Positions 1 to 11,076 of a DNA stretch of 64,000 bases are shown piece by piece (the stretch's first letter is position 1; each line of letters opens with the position of its first letter). This DNA is from Balaenoptera acutorostrata. Lineage: Eukaryota > Chordata > Mammalia > Artiodactyla > Balaenopteridae. Location of the stretch: contig NC_080069.1 in NCBI RefSeq assembly GCF_949987535.1, forward strand, positions 37,313,269 through 37,377,268, read 5' to 3'. A program made the translations under genes and the position numbers. Below the pieces are notes generated by a model. It made no database searches and was not told the DNA's origin. It saw only the letters and a program-made list of their open reading frames with translations.

Positions 1-531
1 CACCAGTAACTTTTTTTTTAAACAAATATGTCCTGGGTGCTCACTGTGTGCTGAGGGTATGTAGGTGAGCAATACCAGGTCCCTGCCTTCAAGGAAGTCG
101 TGGGTTTTGTAAGAGAAGCAGGGAAAGGTGAAGGGAGTGGAAAGAAGCAAATAATCCCAGAAACAGTGAGGACCAAGACAGACCTAGCCTCAATCACACT
201 GAAAAAGGAGAATATCTATTTTCTCACTTTAAGTCTTGAAATTTCAATGTTCCTTTACACAGAGTAACAGTCGTCAGCTGGTTGTCAAATAAAACTTCAT
301 TTAACTAAAGAAAAAAATGGAGAAATATTGGAGCACCTAAAATTTCCCCCATTAATTTGGGTATTTTCAAGTGCAGATTCTAGTAAATAGTTTATTTATA
401 TGAACATTCAAAAGCTTTGGTTTTTATTTTGAGTTAGTAAAATATGGCCTAATTTAAGTTTAACTTTATCTCAAACTCCTGGTAGTTGATGGTTCTTTTC
501 TTTTTTTTCTGCTAGTTTTCACCCCAAATCA
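1..531. other. Non-coding stretch, no confident element
   Basis: AT-rich sequence without a plausible coding frame. The first ~120 bases ('tgtgctgagggtatgtaggt' and after) resemble the start of the ancient mammalian repeat seen again near 26.5 kb, but too weakly to call. Confidence 0.4.
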
Positions 532-542
532 CAAAGTATCTT

Positions 543-673
543 TTTTTTTTTTTGACGGTGCTGTGCACGGCATGCAGCGTGTGGGATCTTAGATCCCCCA
601 ACCAGGGATCGAACCCATGCACGCTGCAGTGGAAGCACAGAGTCTTAACCACTGGACTGCCAGGGAAGTCCCT
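543..673 (-). mobile_element. CHR-type tRNA-derived SINE, short form
   Basis: Read on the minus strand this begins with the cetartiodactyl SINE head 'gggacttccctggcagtcca', has a B-box-like 'ggttcgatccc' and ends in a poly(A), seen here as a T run at about 541-553. An 11-bp direct repeat 'caaagtatctt' flanks it at 532-542 and 674-684, a target-site duplication typical of LINE-mobilised SINEs. The short tail after the tRNA-like head places it in the older, shorter subfamily. Confidence 0.9.
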
Positions 674-704
674 CAAAGTATCTTAAAGAAAGATAATCTT
701 AAAT

Positions 705-880
705 AACAACAATAATATCTAACATTTATTGTCTACGTTCAGACACTCAGCTGAATGCTTTTAACTTACGTTATTATTGACTCCGTGAAATAATCCTATG
801 GCTCAGATGCTGTCATTATCTCAACTTCACAGATGAGGAACCTAAGCTTGGAGAAGTGGAAGGGAGAAGCTGCCCGAGGA
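705..880 (-). mobile_element. MIR SINE fragment
   Basis: The order 'taacatttattg', then 'cacagatgaggaacctaagc', is the reverse complement of the MIR core and 3' part. It is strongly diverged, as expected of this old family. Confidence 0.6.
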
Positions 881-1471
881 AGGGAGGAGTGGAGAGTCCA
901 ACCCCTGTCTGGCTGCGTGTCTCGCCTGATGGTGCTCACGATGCTCTGCATGGGGCTCAGACGCCGGGGTCCTGCTCGGGCTCTAAAGCACCACAGGTCC
1001 CTGCTGCCCCAACAAAATGAAGAGGCGCAGCCCAGTGTCACCTGCAGGGGCCAGTCTGGAAAGGAACCTCATCTCCAGGCAGGTGATTAGAAGTAAAGTT
1101 TTCAGTAGCCAGATGAGCGGTAGCTCTCTAGACAAACCCATTTCCAGAATAGCAGAAAGTGTTCCCCAAGGTCCCCCTCTTCTCTGTGACCTCGATGCTA
1201 GAAGAGAAGGCCCAGGGCTCTTCTCTCAATGACATCCATATACTGAGGGCTCACACTGTTACATCTCCAGCCTAAACCTCACCCCTAAACTCTGGTCGGA
1301 TGTATCCACTGGCCACTTGCTACATTCCCATTTGGGTATTTAAAAGTCTTCTCAAACTTAACATATCCAAAAAGGGGGTTCCAAGAGTTCACCCCAAATT
1401 ACTGTCATCCCATAGTCTTAGTTCATGGTAACTTCATCTTTCTGTTCTCTTGGGAAAAAATTAGGGTCCTC

Positions 1472-1654
1472 ATGACTCCTGCTTTCTCTCACACCCTACA
1501 GAAAATCCATCAGGTATATCAGAATCCAATCACTGCTTCCACCCTGGCCCGAGCCACCATCATCTCTCCTTCCATTACTGCAATGGCAGCCAAACTGTCA
1601 CCCTGTTTCTGTCTTCTCTTCTCCTCTCAACACCAGCCAGAGATTGCATTAAAC
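1472..1654 (+). mobile_element. L2 LINE fragment, left part
   Basis: The phrases 'gccaccatcatctctccttc', 'attactgcaatggcagcc' and 'caccagccagag' follow L2 ORF2 order on the plus strand. The element continues at 1926 after a 271-bp segment that is not L2, so the L2 is the host of that insertion. About 15-20 bases of expected L2 sequence are missing at the junction; this is judged from memory of the L2 consensus. Confidence 0.75.
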
Positions 1655-1925
1655 CACAAGCATTTTTTATGGATCCGAGAACAAAGTCTCCCAACCAGTA
1701 GACAGAGTCTCTCTGACGGCTTGCTTTGGATTTGGGGTTGTGGTTCAGTGATGTGACCTGCCTTGTAATCAATGCGTCTCTCTCCATCCCCGCTCCTCCT
1801 CAAGACTGTGGCCTTCCTGCTTCCCAACCCTTCCTTGAGCTGTATTCGTAGGCTTTGCGGCTTGATCTGGGAGTTGGATCCAAGGCATTGCAAGTTTCAC
1901 AATCTCACCACTGCTAACACCTTAA
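1655..1925 (+). repeat. Inverted local duplication, arm A (acceptor copy)
   Basis: This 271-bp segment is the reverse complement of 4982-5252 over its whole length without a gap. I count 11 mismatches (about 96% identity). It interrupts an L2 LINE that resumes in the same orientation on its far side, so this copy was inserted here. There is no poly(A), no terminal inverted repeat and no visible target-site duplication, which argues against retrotransposition or cut-and-paste movement. Five CpG sites here (1676, 1717, 1775, 1791, 1847) are not CpG in the partner, and the reverse was not seen. Confidence 0.95.
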
Positions 1926-2390
1926 CACTACTGCTCAAACCCTTAATGGCTTCCCATTTCACTGAGAGGAAAAGCCAGACCCCGCACAGTGGGTCACCCG
2001 GCCCTGAACAATGAGCATTTCCTCCCCGCTGCCCTCCTCGGCCTTCAGCTGCAGCCCCAGCCATGCGGCCTCCTTGCCGCTCTCTCTGCCTGGAATGGGC
2101 TCCCGCAGGTATCACACCCCTCATCCCTCCCTGGCTTTACGTTTTTACTGCAGGCAAGCTCTCAGCAACACCCTCTCGGCCACTCTCTTCAGAACTGCAA
2201 CTCCAGCTCCTCCCTGCCCTTCTTCCTTGTCCCTCTTCCTTGCTGTTTCCTCCACGGCACTCATCACTGTGTAACAGTCCACACTTTCACTTGACAATCC
2301 TGGGTCCTCTGCCACTCAGATGTAAACTCAGGAGGACAGAAAGTTGTGTGCTTTGGGCACCGTGTGGCACACGGTGAATACTGTCAGGGC
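1926..2390 (+). mobile_element. L2 LINE fragment, right part
   Basis: The series 'ctgctcaaacccttaatggc', 'ttcccatttcactgagag', 'gcctggaatgggctcccgca' and the final 'gtgtggcacacggtgaatac' matches the L2 3' coding end and 3' UTR in order. The open frames across it in several frames are relics of L2 or chance and do not make a gene. Confidence 0.85.
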
Positions 2391-2734
2391 TGAGTGAGGA
2401 CGTAGTCACATTACAGGAGAGCTCAGAGGGGACTGCCTGACCCAGTGAGAAACTTATTCCCCATGGCCCAAGGTTTGGGGGTTGTTCCCTTGAAGCCAGC
2501 ACACCTTCAGTCGAAGCTTTGTGTTTGTTGAGTTTGCCCTTCCCTGAGAGGTGGGCAGGTCAATTTCTCACCTTCAAGATGGGCCCACTGGAATCACTAC
2601 TGCCACTCCAGAGGCGACACCACCTTTCAAGCAGCCCCAATTTCCTAGCAAAGCCATTTCATGGGTTCATAAGTTATAAGGGAGGTGAGAACAGGATTCT
2701 GCCCAAAGCTAGGCAGACCCTTGGCTAGAGACCC

Positions 2735-2900
2735 AAACTCTTTGCACCTCAGTCTCCCCATCTACGGGGAGAAAACAAAAAATGGGGGAAAAATTGAAAA
2801 ACGCCTGCTTTGTCCACCCCTGGAGGTATTGTGGGATCAAATGGAATAAAGTCTATGAAAATGCTTAGAACTGTGCTCCTCACCGTTGATACAGTGATAA
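2735..2900 (+). mobile_element. MIR SINE fragment
   Basis: 'cacctcagtctccccatcta' followed by 'atgcttagaactgtgctcct' matches the MIR core and 3' region on the plus strand, with an A-rich interruption between them. Confidence 0.6.
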
Positions 2901-2937
2901 CTGAGCTCTGCTCCCCATACCTACAATAGGTGTTTCT

Positions 2938-3212
2938 AATTTTTTTTTAATAAATTTATTTATTTATTTTTGGCTGTGTTGGGTCTTCATTGCTGTGCGC
3001 GGGCTTTCTCTAGTTGCGGCAAGTGGGGGCTGCTCTTCCTTGCGGTGGCTTCTATTGTTGCAGAGCACGGTCTTTAGGCGCGCAGGCTCAGTAGTTGTGG
3101 CGCACAGGCTTAGATACTCTGCAGTATGTGGGATCTTCTTGGACCAGGGCTCGAACCCGTGTCCCCTGCATTGGAAGGCGGATTCTTAACCACTGTGCCA
3201 ACAGGGAAGCCC
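2938..3212 (-). mobile_element. CHR-type tRNA-derived SINE, long form
   Basis: On the minus strand it starts 'agggcttccctgttggcaca', has the B box 'gggttcgagccc' and ends in an (AAAT)n/poly(A) tail that appears as T-rich sequence at 2938-2970. The direct repeats 'taggtgtttct' (2927-2937) and 'taggtgcttct' (3213-3223) are its target-site duplication, with one difference. Confidence 0.93.
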
Positions 3213-3363
3213 TAGGTGCTTCTGAATCTGCATTCAGAGTAGAGTTTATCCCAGGCTCTCACCTCAGCTTCAGTAACCTGCCTGACTCTTCACAGCCCCA
3301 GGGTGTGTCGCCATGAGTAAGACAGGGAAAACCATCACAGTTTGTTCATGAGCTGAAGAGGAA

Positions 3364-3390
3364 TCTCTCTGTCTCTGTCTCTGTCTCTCA

Positions 3391-3446
<56 letters not shown>
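3364..3446. repeat. Compound microsatellite (TC)n then (AC)n
   Basis: Runs of 'tctctg' and 'tctc' units pass into (AC)n, ending in 'acatatac'. It is a likely length-polymorphic simple repeat. Confidence 0.97.
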
Positions 3447-3450
<4 letters not shown>

Positions 3451-4981
3451 GAAAGTCAAGTAGAACTGGCATCCCATATTCTTGATTTCCCTGCTGATAG
3501 TCTATTCTTCTAATAACTCCTGCAGAAATTTTCTAGTGGATCAAAGGGAACATCTCCCAGGGAAGCCTGACTCTCCACTCACATGTGGCTGTTGACAAAG
3601 CAGCTAAGACCTGGCCAGGCTGCAATGATTTCCCTTCCTTGGAGTCCCTGAATGCCCTTGCCCACGCAGCCCAGAGCACTCACCCCACTCCCAAACTCTG
3701 CCCAACAGGAAGAATAAAGAACAGCCAACCAGGGCTACTGATGTCAGACTCCCCACTTGGCTAGACCCCTCCAGTCACGAACTTCCTCTTTTCCTTCCAC
3801 AGTCTCCCCGGCCAGGCTATGGGTGCAGGTATCTTCCTCTTCCTGGCTGTAATCCTCTCACTGTGGCACCTTATTGTGGCTACAGCTTTGGGGGGCCCAC
3901 ACCCACTGAGCACACGGCTTTCACTTTTTTCTCTTTTTAAACATATCCAAATCTCAGGAGGTCTCTAATCCTTCTCACTGAGGTCCGCGGCTTTCACGGG
4001 TAGACTCTTTGGGGTTTCTATTGAATTGCCTTTCAATATATGAAAGGCATTTAGATTGGCACAGTCACAAATGGCATGCCAACAGATTTGATTCTAAAAC
4101 CAGTTCTCCCCTTTTGGGTAGCAATGGGGTCCATGAATTCAGACCCTGCCTGAGTTGCCAGAAGTTTCCACTGCTCCCCTCTCATTAAATCTAGATGGGG
4201 AGCAATAAACACCCCCCTTTCACATGGGTGTCTCCCTCTCAGTAAACACTAACTGACTGAGCAGAGAGGGATGTCCCTCTCAGAGCCAAGGCCTGGCCAA
4301 AACGGAGAGGAGAGGAGAGACCCGTCAATGGCTAAAGTCAGGACGCGATCCCCAGGGAAGGCACTGGGCGGCCTGGATCGCTCACTGCCCTGGTGGGGAT
4401 TTCTCTTTTTCCTGTTCTGAAACTCTCATCCTTGACAGCATCGTAGAGTTGTGAATCAAACTCAGTGCCTTTGAAAGACGAAGCTGAGGGCCGGAAAGTA
4501 TCCCTGTTCTGTGAATGAGCTTGTTTCCAGAATAGGGTCTCTTATCAGAAATGGAGAGGTGGCCACCAAGAGAGCAAAAGTTACCTGACCAAGGCCAGGG
4601 TGGCCGCCATGCCGTGGCAGAAATGGAAACCCAGTGGCCCAGACACCCAGTCCAAGCTCAGACCTGCAGAGCGGCCTGCTCTCTGGGTTACCTTTCAGTC
4701 AAAGCATAACACAGAACAGGAGACAAGTAAAAAAATTGTTTTTAATTTGTTTTTGATTTTTAAAAGGCTTCCCAGGTCATAAATTAATGGGCCATGATAA
4801 AAATGTACGGGGTGAAGGAAGCAATCTAAGTGACTGCTGAAAATTCCTGCCTGCATGACTCTGAGAGAGTCACCACTCAGGTAGAGCCTTGCTGGACACC
4901 AGACACCCATCAGCTTGGAAAAGGGGAGAGTCTAGTCTTTTCTGCCTTTGCTAATGTATTGTAATCAATTTATCTATAATA
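3447..4981. other. Non-coding stretch, no gene found
   Basis: This stretch has mixed composition with no frame I would support and no repeat I recognise with confidence. It contains a short perfect hairpin at 4027-4049. It lies between the two arms of the first inverted duplication. Confidence 0.5.
4027..4049. repeat. Short perfect inverted repeat (hairpin)
   Basis: 'tgcctttca' and 'tgaaaggca' form a 9-bp perfect stem around the 5-base loop 'atata'. No T run follows, so it does not look like a terminator. It may be chance. Confidence 0.7.
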
Positions 4982-5252
4982 TTAAGGTGTTAGCAGTAGT
5001 GAGATTCTGAAACTTGCAATGCCTTTGATCTAACCCCCAGATCAAGCCGCAAAGCCTATGAATACAGCTCAAGGAAGGGTTGGGAAGCAGGAAGGCCACA
5101 GTCTTGAAGAGGAGCAGGGATGGAGAGAGATGCATTGATTACAAGGCAGGTCACATCACTGAACCACAACCCCAAATCCAAAGCAAGCAGTCAGAGAGAC
5201 TCTGTCTACTGGTTGGGAGACTTTGTTCTCAGATCCATAAAAAATGCTTGTG
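4982..5252 (-). repeat. Inverted local duplication, arm B (likely donor)
   Basis: This is the reverse-complement partner of 1655-1925: the same 271-bp length, no indels and 11 mismatches by eye. Beyond both edges similarity stops abruptly (4981/4982 and 5252/5253). Unlike arm A it does not interrupt any element I can recognise, so it is the more likely source. Four of the eleven differences are CpG in arm A and TpG or CpA here, consistent with methyl-cytosine decay in this copy. Confidence 0.95.
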
Positions 5253-5399
5253 AAAGCATTTCGTGAGCTCAAAAACACTCTTGCAAGTCCAGTTGTTCTT
5301 ATTTTGGGGCTGTGAAAGAATTCCTCTGGAGGCTTGAACCCTTGCACTATAAGTACCAGACAATAAGCATTTGATTGCTGAAGCATCCATTTCAAAGAC

Positions 5400-5840
5400 A
5401 CTATCTCAAATAGACATATCCCAGCCGTGGGACACAGTTACTAGCTAAACAACCAGATAAGAAGCCAGGCCTGCCCCACCCATGAAGTTTCCCTTTTGGA
5501 AAGCCCTGGGTGACCTAGATAACTGACCACTTGAATGACCCCACTCAAGGGAAGGAAACCTTCCCTCACCCTAATTCCCATTCTTATATTTTAAATTTGC
5601 TAATAAAGAATGAACTTGTGAAGCCCTAGGCCCCCTACCCCAATAAAGGCAGAACCCCAGATCTCTCTACCTCTCTGTGTGCCCCTTGGGCATTCTGTGT
5701 ACCCTCCAGGACTGTGAGTAATAAGCTTTGTTTTTTCAAAGTTCCCTGATGGTTGTTGCTGAGGTGCGTCTTGCAATCTAAACAAGAAGCACAAGTGCTG
5801 GTCCAGCCACAGCATTAGCTCAGGTAGGGAAATGTCTGTG
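5400..5840 (+). mobile_element. Endogenous retrovirus LTR fragment (class I-like)
   Basis: An AATAAA signal at 5642-5647 is followed by 'tgtgccccttgggcattctg', 'gactgtgagtaataagcttt' and 'gttccctgatggttgttgct'. This order is typical of R/U5 in artiodactyl gammaretrovirus-like LTRs, with U3-like sequence upstream ('gaagtttcccttttggaaag'). I see no gag, pol or env sequence on either side, so it is a solo LTR or fragment. The exact ends are uncertain. Confidence 0.65.
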
Positions 5841-7229
5841 GGGGGCTTGCCACAAGTAGTACGGGCCCAGGCCAATGTCCCCAGGCATTCCCAGCTTCTA
5901 GCATCACTAATGACACTTTGAGAGTCACACAAGCAACTCTTGAAGACGTCCACTCAAGTTCATTCTGCCAAGAAGAGCTTCCACAAATGAGATCACACCC
6001 TTCAAAGTCCATCTCAGCTTGCTCTCCTCATGAAGGGGTTTTACGCTCCCCAAACATTCATTATCCTTTTCTGAATCCTCCAAAACCCATTATATATTTC
6101 AAGAACATTCACATTCTGTCTTCTATCAGTTATTTGTGCAGTTACGCCCTTTGGGTTAGGATTTGTGTCTGTCCTCTACATCATCAAGGTATGCTGCTCA
6201 GTCATTGTTGATTTAGAAAAAACTGAGCCCAGTATTCTCTGATGGCAAGAAAATCTTCTAACATTTTAGGAACTTTTGCTTCCAAAGGTGCCCAATTAAT
6301 ACAATAGGAATAGTCTGGGTCCTGGGGCAATATGCCTAAAGTAGTTTGGGGGGGCCCAGGGGCCTACTAACTTCCCTCCATAATGATGGTAAGATCTGTA
6401 AAGCATTTTCTAGAAGTCCATTCCAATTTCTTTTAAAACCCCAGCATGATAACTCTCATGGGCATTTAGAACAATGGGCAATTTCAAATTATATTCCTGT
6501 ATTTGAATATATTAAGAAATACTTATTAATTTGCTTACTCATTTGCATTTCTGAAAAAAATACAGAACCAGAAAACTTACACACAGCTAAGGAAATTAAT
6601 GGCAGCCCTCTGTTGAACAGTAATCTTCCAAGATCGTCAATCTCATAATTAGAAAATCCACTGAAAACACGCCCTTGTGGTGGAGGTCTTTTGTTTGTGT
6701 CTGCCCAGCATCTACTATCCCTTCTTCTGATAATGGCACCCATCCCAGTTTTCCTTAGGATTATCCCCCCAGCCTTCCTTCAGTTTCATATGGGGCTTAT
6801 CCTGCAAGATCAGGCACATGACCAAGGCATGACCAACATATTCCAGTCTTCTAGACACAATAATTGGCTTAGGGATGGGAAGATGAACTACCTAAACCAT
6901 TCAAATTAGAATAATCTGGGAATTTGCTTAAACAACTGCAAAACATGTCCTTTCTCTCCTAGGGTTGCTCAACAAGTAGAATATAAATCTAGATCTACTG
7001 GTGTCCACCTTTGCCATCACCTGAATGAAGCCAGCTCAGAAGGAAGCAGCCTAAGAGGTAGAGAAGGAGAAAGATTGATTTTTCATAAATCAGTTTGAGA
7101 ACCTAGATTAAGTCATGTCTGAAGTTCTAGACTTTTCATTTAGATAAAGCAATAAATTCCCTTTTTGTTTGTCTTATCGTGATTAGGTTTATGCCACTCA
7201 TGACTATGAGTCCTGAGTAACGGACCATA
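5841..7229. other. Non-coding stretch with one weak repeat
   Basis: No gene is visible. About 6670-6910 ('gcccagcatctactatccct', later 'caggcacatgaccaaggcat') looks like an old interspersed repeat whose family I cannot name. The rest is AT-rich without recognisable elements. Confidence 0.4.
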
Positions 7230-7490
7230 GATAATAATATGATAATAGTAGCTACCATTTACTGAGTACCTAGTATGTGCCAGGCAGATTAAATACATTT
7301 TATCTCTAAGATTCACAACCATGGAAGATGGTCACTATAAAGACTGACTTTCCTGGTGAGGGAATTAAGACTCAGAGGATGGTTTGTCCAAGGTCACACC
7401 ATTAGTAAGTGGCAGAAGTGACATTCGAATTCAAGTCTTCCTGCCTCCAGAATCTGTATTCTCATCCCTACACCAGGCTGCCTCATCAAG
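7230..7490 (-). mobile_element. MIR SINE
   Basis: 'taccatttactgagtaccta', 'gtatgtgccaggcag', then 'ccaaggtcacaccattagta' and 'attcgaattcaagtcttcct' are the MIR 3' end, core and head in reverse-complement order. It is nearly full-length. Confidence 0.85.
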
Positions 7491-8855
7491 GGAAGGACAT
7501 GTGCTACAAATTGGCAGCAGGGAATAAAGATTCTTCCCAGGCATGATTGGCTTCTCATCAATTATTACAAAGTGAGGTGTAATTATTTTATATTAAATCA
7601 TCTCCTTGGCTTTCCAAATCCTCCTCAAACTCAAGCAGTCAGGTCCTTTTATCACCAGATCCTTTGCTATGTTGTATGACATCATTACCCAACACGGAAG
7701 TCTGACCACTCTTGCCTCTCCAGTGGGAAATAAGGAAGAAAATGTATGTGGGATCCAGGCTCCAACACCCTCTATTAGGCTGTGTGGTTTAGACTCTTGG
7801 AATATGAGGGCTGAAGCTCTATTGCGTGGTCAAATGGGAGGTGAGAATTTTACTCTGACACCAGGTCAACTCACCAAATCCAGGGTCCCGTCCAGACACT
7901 AGAGCTGGAATTGGAGGGAGACAGCTTGTGCTTTAGGAGGCACCCGGCTGCCCAAGCCTGGAGGACATAGGAGTCAACCCCACTGAGGACTTTGTCACTT
8001 TCAGTGGGAAGATTATCTGGGATTATCAGAGATTAGGTGAAGGGAGAAAGCAGTGTCTGTTTAATCCCATGGCTAATGAGTTGAGAAGGAATTCCCTGTT
8101 GAAAGAATCTGCCTGCTTTGCAGACCACACGTCTCCTGCTTCCCTGTGGCCTGAGGAACAGCCAGACTCGCAGGCAAGCAGTGGAAGCACCTGCATAAAA
8201 CCGGGTTGCCAGTGTCCCAGACCACAGTCGTCCTCCCCTCCCCTTCTCCAGAATGCCCTATCTTCACCTGTTAGTATAATTCAGATGTGTCTGGGGAAAA
8301 AGACCTTTAAGGCTTCGCCACCTGCAAAGTGATGTGGCAAAAGCAATGGATCAAAGACACTTGAAAGGGAAGAAATGAAAGAAGTGAAAGGCCAAAGAGA
8401 AGGAGGGGGCCTCCCACACCAGGGGGGAGGTCTTCCCCACTCCGCTAAGGCTACTGCCTGACCCTGAGCCGAACGGCACTGAGAACCTGGCAGAACCTCT
8501 ACTCAAAGTCTGAAGTGACAGGACTGCAGCAAGAAGCCTCCGAGCCTCAGTTATTCAGGGGACAGTCCATGCAGAGTTGTCAAAAAGGCATCCCTTGGGT
8601 GGCAGCCATAGCAATGGGCTGCTTTTTCTTTTTTAAATATCATTTTAAATTTAGGGTCTAATTGGAAAAATAATACACAAATGCACTCTGCTTTTTAAAA
8701 TTAAAACATTTGGATAAGGCTAAAGTCCTTCTTGATCACTACTCCAAACTCACCGTCTGAGGTAGCCAAAGTTAGGAGTAACTCCTTCTAGAAATGTGTG
8801 TGTGCACATGTATGCATGCAAGTGTGTGCACATATGTGTCCCCAGAAACTATTTA
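7491..8855. other. Non-coding stretch, nothing recognised
   Basis: There is no supportable gene. Short open frames occur on both strands (for example 8069-8332) but with no splice context or protein-like composition. About 8793-8840 is a short TG/CA-rich run. Confidence 0.45.
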
Positions 8856-9386
8856 TAGACACACCTCGGTTTATTGCCCTTCGCTTTATTGCGTTTGTTT
8901 TTTGTTTTGTTTTTTTACAAATTGAATGTTTGTGGCAACCCTGCGTCAAGCAAGTCTATCAGTGCCATTTTTTCAACAGCATTTGCTCATTTTGTGTCTT
9001 TGTGTCACATATTGGTAATTCTCCCAATATTTCAAACTTTTTTGTTAGTATTATTTTTGTTATGGTGGTCTGTGATCAGTGATCTTTGATGTTACTATTG
9101 CAAAAAGATCACGACTCACTGAAGGCTCAGATAATGGTTAGCATTTTTTAGTGATAAAGTATTTTTAAATTAAGGTACGTACATTTTTTAGACATAATGC
9201 TATTGCCCACTTAATAGACTACAGTATAGTGTTAAACGCACTGGGAAGCCACTTAATAGACTACAGTATAGTGTTATACGCACTGGGAAGCCAAAAAAAG
9301 AAAATGTGTGACTCACTTTATTGCAATATTCGCTTTCTTGCGGTGGTCTGGAACTGAACCTGTAAGTATCTCCGAGGTCTGCCTGC
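8856..9386 (+). mobile_element. Tigger1-type DNA transposon, internally deleted
   Basis: The left end 'agacacacctcggtttattg' and the right end 'ctccgaggtctgcctg' form the terminal inverted repeats of Tigger1 (pogo/TcMar group), with 'ta' at 8856 as the likely target dinucleotide. The left ~240 bases ('gcaaccctgcgtcaagcaag', 'gatctttgatgttactattg') join directly to the right-end sequence ('aaaaagatcacgactcactg') at about 9100. The whole transposase gene is therefore missing. This is a non-autonomous MER2-like derivative. Confidence 0.9.
9207..9290. repeat. 42-bp tandem duplication inside Tigger1
   Basis: 9207-9248 and 9249-9290 are adjacent 42-bp copies starting 'ccacttaatagactacag' and ending 'gcactgggaag'. 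They differ at one base (ttaaacg against ttatacg). The unit normally occurs once in the element's right end, so this is a secondary duplication. Confidence 0.97.
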
Positions 9387-9869
9387 AGCATTTTTTGCGT
9401 GAATATGTGTGTTTACATAAGTGGTATGCTACCCATCTATGGTTTGTCTTTTTCACTCAGAAAAGCGTCTTGGGAATCCATCCACGTTGAGAGCCACTTC
9501 CACCTTCCACCTGGACTTTTTGAGGCAGAGCCAAGTACCAATGAAACTGAGCTACATTAGCTCATCCACTCACCTTGTTCCTGCCCTTTTTTCTCTCTCA
9601 AGCTGGGTCAGCATTCCCTCATCAGCGATGCTTGAGCTTCATGGAGGTGCTGCATGGAGGTGGGGGTAAAGGGACTTGCCGGTGGCCGGGGAGCATCTTC
9701 CAGCACTTTCCCACACCCGAGAAGAACTGCCACCCTCTCTGCCAGGTGGCCTGGGGTGAAGGTGGGCTCAGGGAGAACATAGCCACTCCACAAAGCCTTC
9801 TCTCCCACGGGCCCATTCCTAATATAGAAGATTACCAGGGGGTGGGCCTTCCTGTGAAAGGCAGCACAG

Positions 9870-10100
9870 AATGGTGAAAAGGACATATATTTTAGAGCTG
9901 GCAGACAGGTTTGGATGCTTTCGCCCAGACCACTTGCTTACTAGCTCTATGTTCCTGGGCACCTTCCTGAACCTCTTTAAGCTTCGGTTTCCATGTCTGG
10001 AAAGAGTAGTTAATTCTAGCCAGCATGCAGGGTGCCTCCTTATACCAAATGCTAAAAGGAATAGCTGCTCTTATGATGACGTCAGGGCTGATACATCGGC
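9870..10100 (+). mobile_element. MIR SINE
   Basis: 'cttgcttactagctctatgt' followed by 'gcaccttcctgaacctcttt' and 'ggtttccatgtctggaaaga' is the MIR core on the plus strand. A 194-codon open frame starts in it, but its first third is this repeat, so it is not a gene. Confidence 0.75.
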
Positions 10101-10649
10101 GGGGAGACTCAAGTTACTCAGTTTAGGGGTCACCCCAGGAAGTTTTCAGACCCAGACAGAGGGAACTTTGCAAGCAGGGCCGCAGATGCCCCAAGGTTAC
10201 AGCAGGCTGGAGAGTTCACCTAATTGGCACCGGGGGGGCCCAATGAATCCCAAACTACCACCAGGGCAGCCCAGGCCCATTGGTTACACAGCGCACTCCA
10301 CCCACAGCCTCCCGACCCGCCACCCCGTGGATGCCGGCCTTGGGGACCACAGGCTTGACACCTTTTCTAAAGCATCAGTGGCTCAGGTTCTTTGCCTTGT
10401 GCCTTTTTCTGCCTCAAGGGTCCCCTTGCCCCTCATTCTCTCTCTTTCCTCTTAGCCTTTTGAATATGTCGTAACTACTGGGTGTTGGGGGGCAGGAAAC
10501 TTGAGAGGAAATGAAATGTGTTCCCAGACTTGCCAGTTTAGAAAACAGCCCAAGCTTGGATAAGAAAGGAGGGAGAAGGTTCTCTTCCCAAATTTAGATT
10601 TTTTTTTTTTTTTAATTAGTGGTAGATTTGGGGTTTTGATTGAGGGGCA

Positions 10650-10830
10650 TGGTGATGTGTCAGAGTGGTTAAGAAGCTGGTTTTGGAAGCAGAGCCGTAT
10701 GAGCCTGAATTGGAGCTTGGGCAGGGGACCCACCCCCACGCCCAGCCTCAGTTTCCTCACACCTCATAGCTTCTCACGCCATGGCTGTGACTGGCACTAA
10801 GTAAGTGCTTGATAAATAGCATTATTTTAT
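10650..10830 (+). mobile_element. MIR SINE
   Basis: 'gagtggttaagaagctggtt', 'cctcagtttcctcacacctc' and 'gtaagtgcttgataaatagc' are MIR head, core and 3' end in order. Confidence 0.8.
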
Positions 10831-11076
10831 TTCTCTCGCGATCCTTGATTTTTCAGTACCAAGCTTACACAGGAGTTGGCTGAACAACCAATTTCTTACA
10901 CCCCTTTTCAAATGCTTTAATTTGAGCCAAAGGAAGAAAAGAAACAAAATGACCTACAGCCATGGGTTTCCATTTTCCAAATTGAGGACTGCCTTGGAAC
11001 CAAGATTTAATTCCATCAAAAATGATGTTTTGCAGATTGTATGAGCATTTCAGAGCTAAACAAAAATCACAAGAAT

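Noticed and set aside
4027..4049. Hairpin as a terminator or microRNA precursor
   Set aside because: The stem is only 9 bp with a 5-base loop, too short for a microRNA precursor and with no T run.
5400..5840. Intact endogenous retrovirus around the LTR
   Set aside because: No second LTR and no gag, pol or env similarity nearby; only a solo or partial LTR is supported.
9207..9290. CRISPR-like direct repeat
   Set aside because: Only two adjacent units with no spacer, inside a eukaryotic DNA transposon.
9871..10455. 194-codon plus-strand frame, one of the longest in the window
   Set aside because: Its first third is a MIR SINE, it has no splice context and no recognised domain, and the rest is unremarkable low-constraint sequence.
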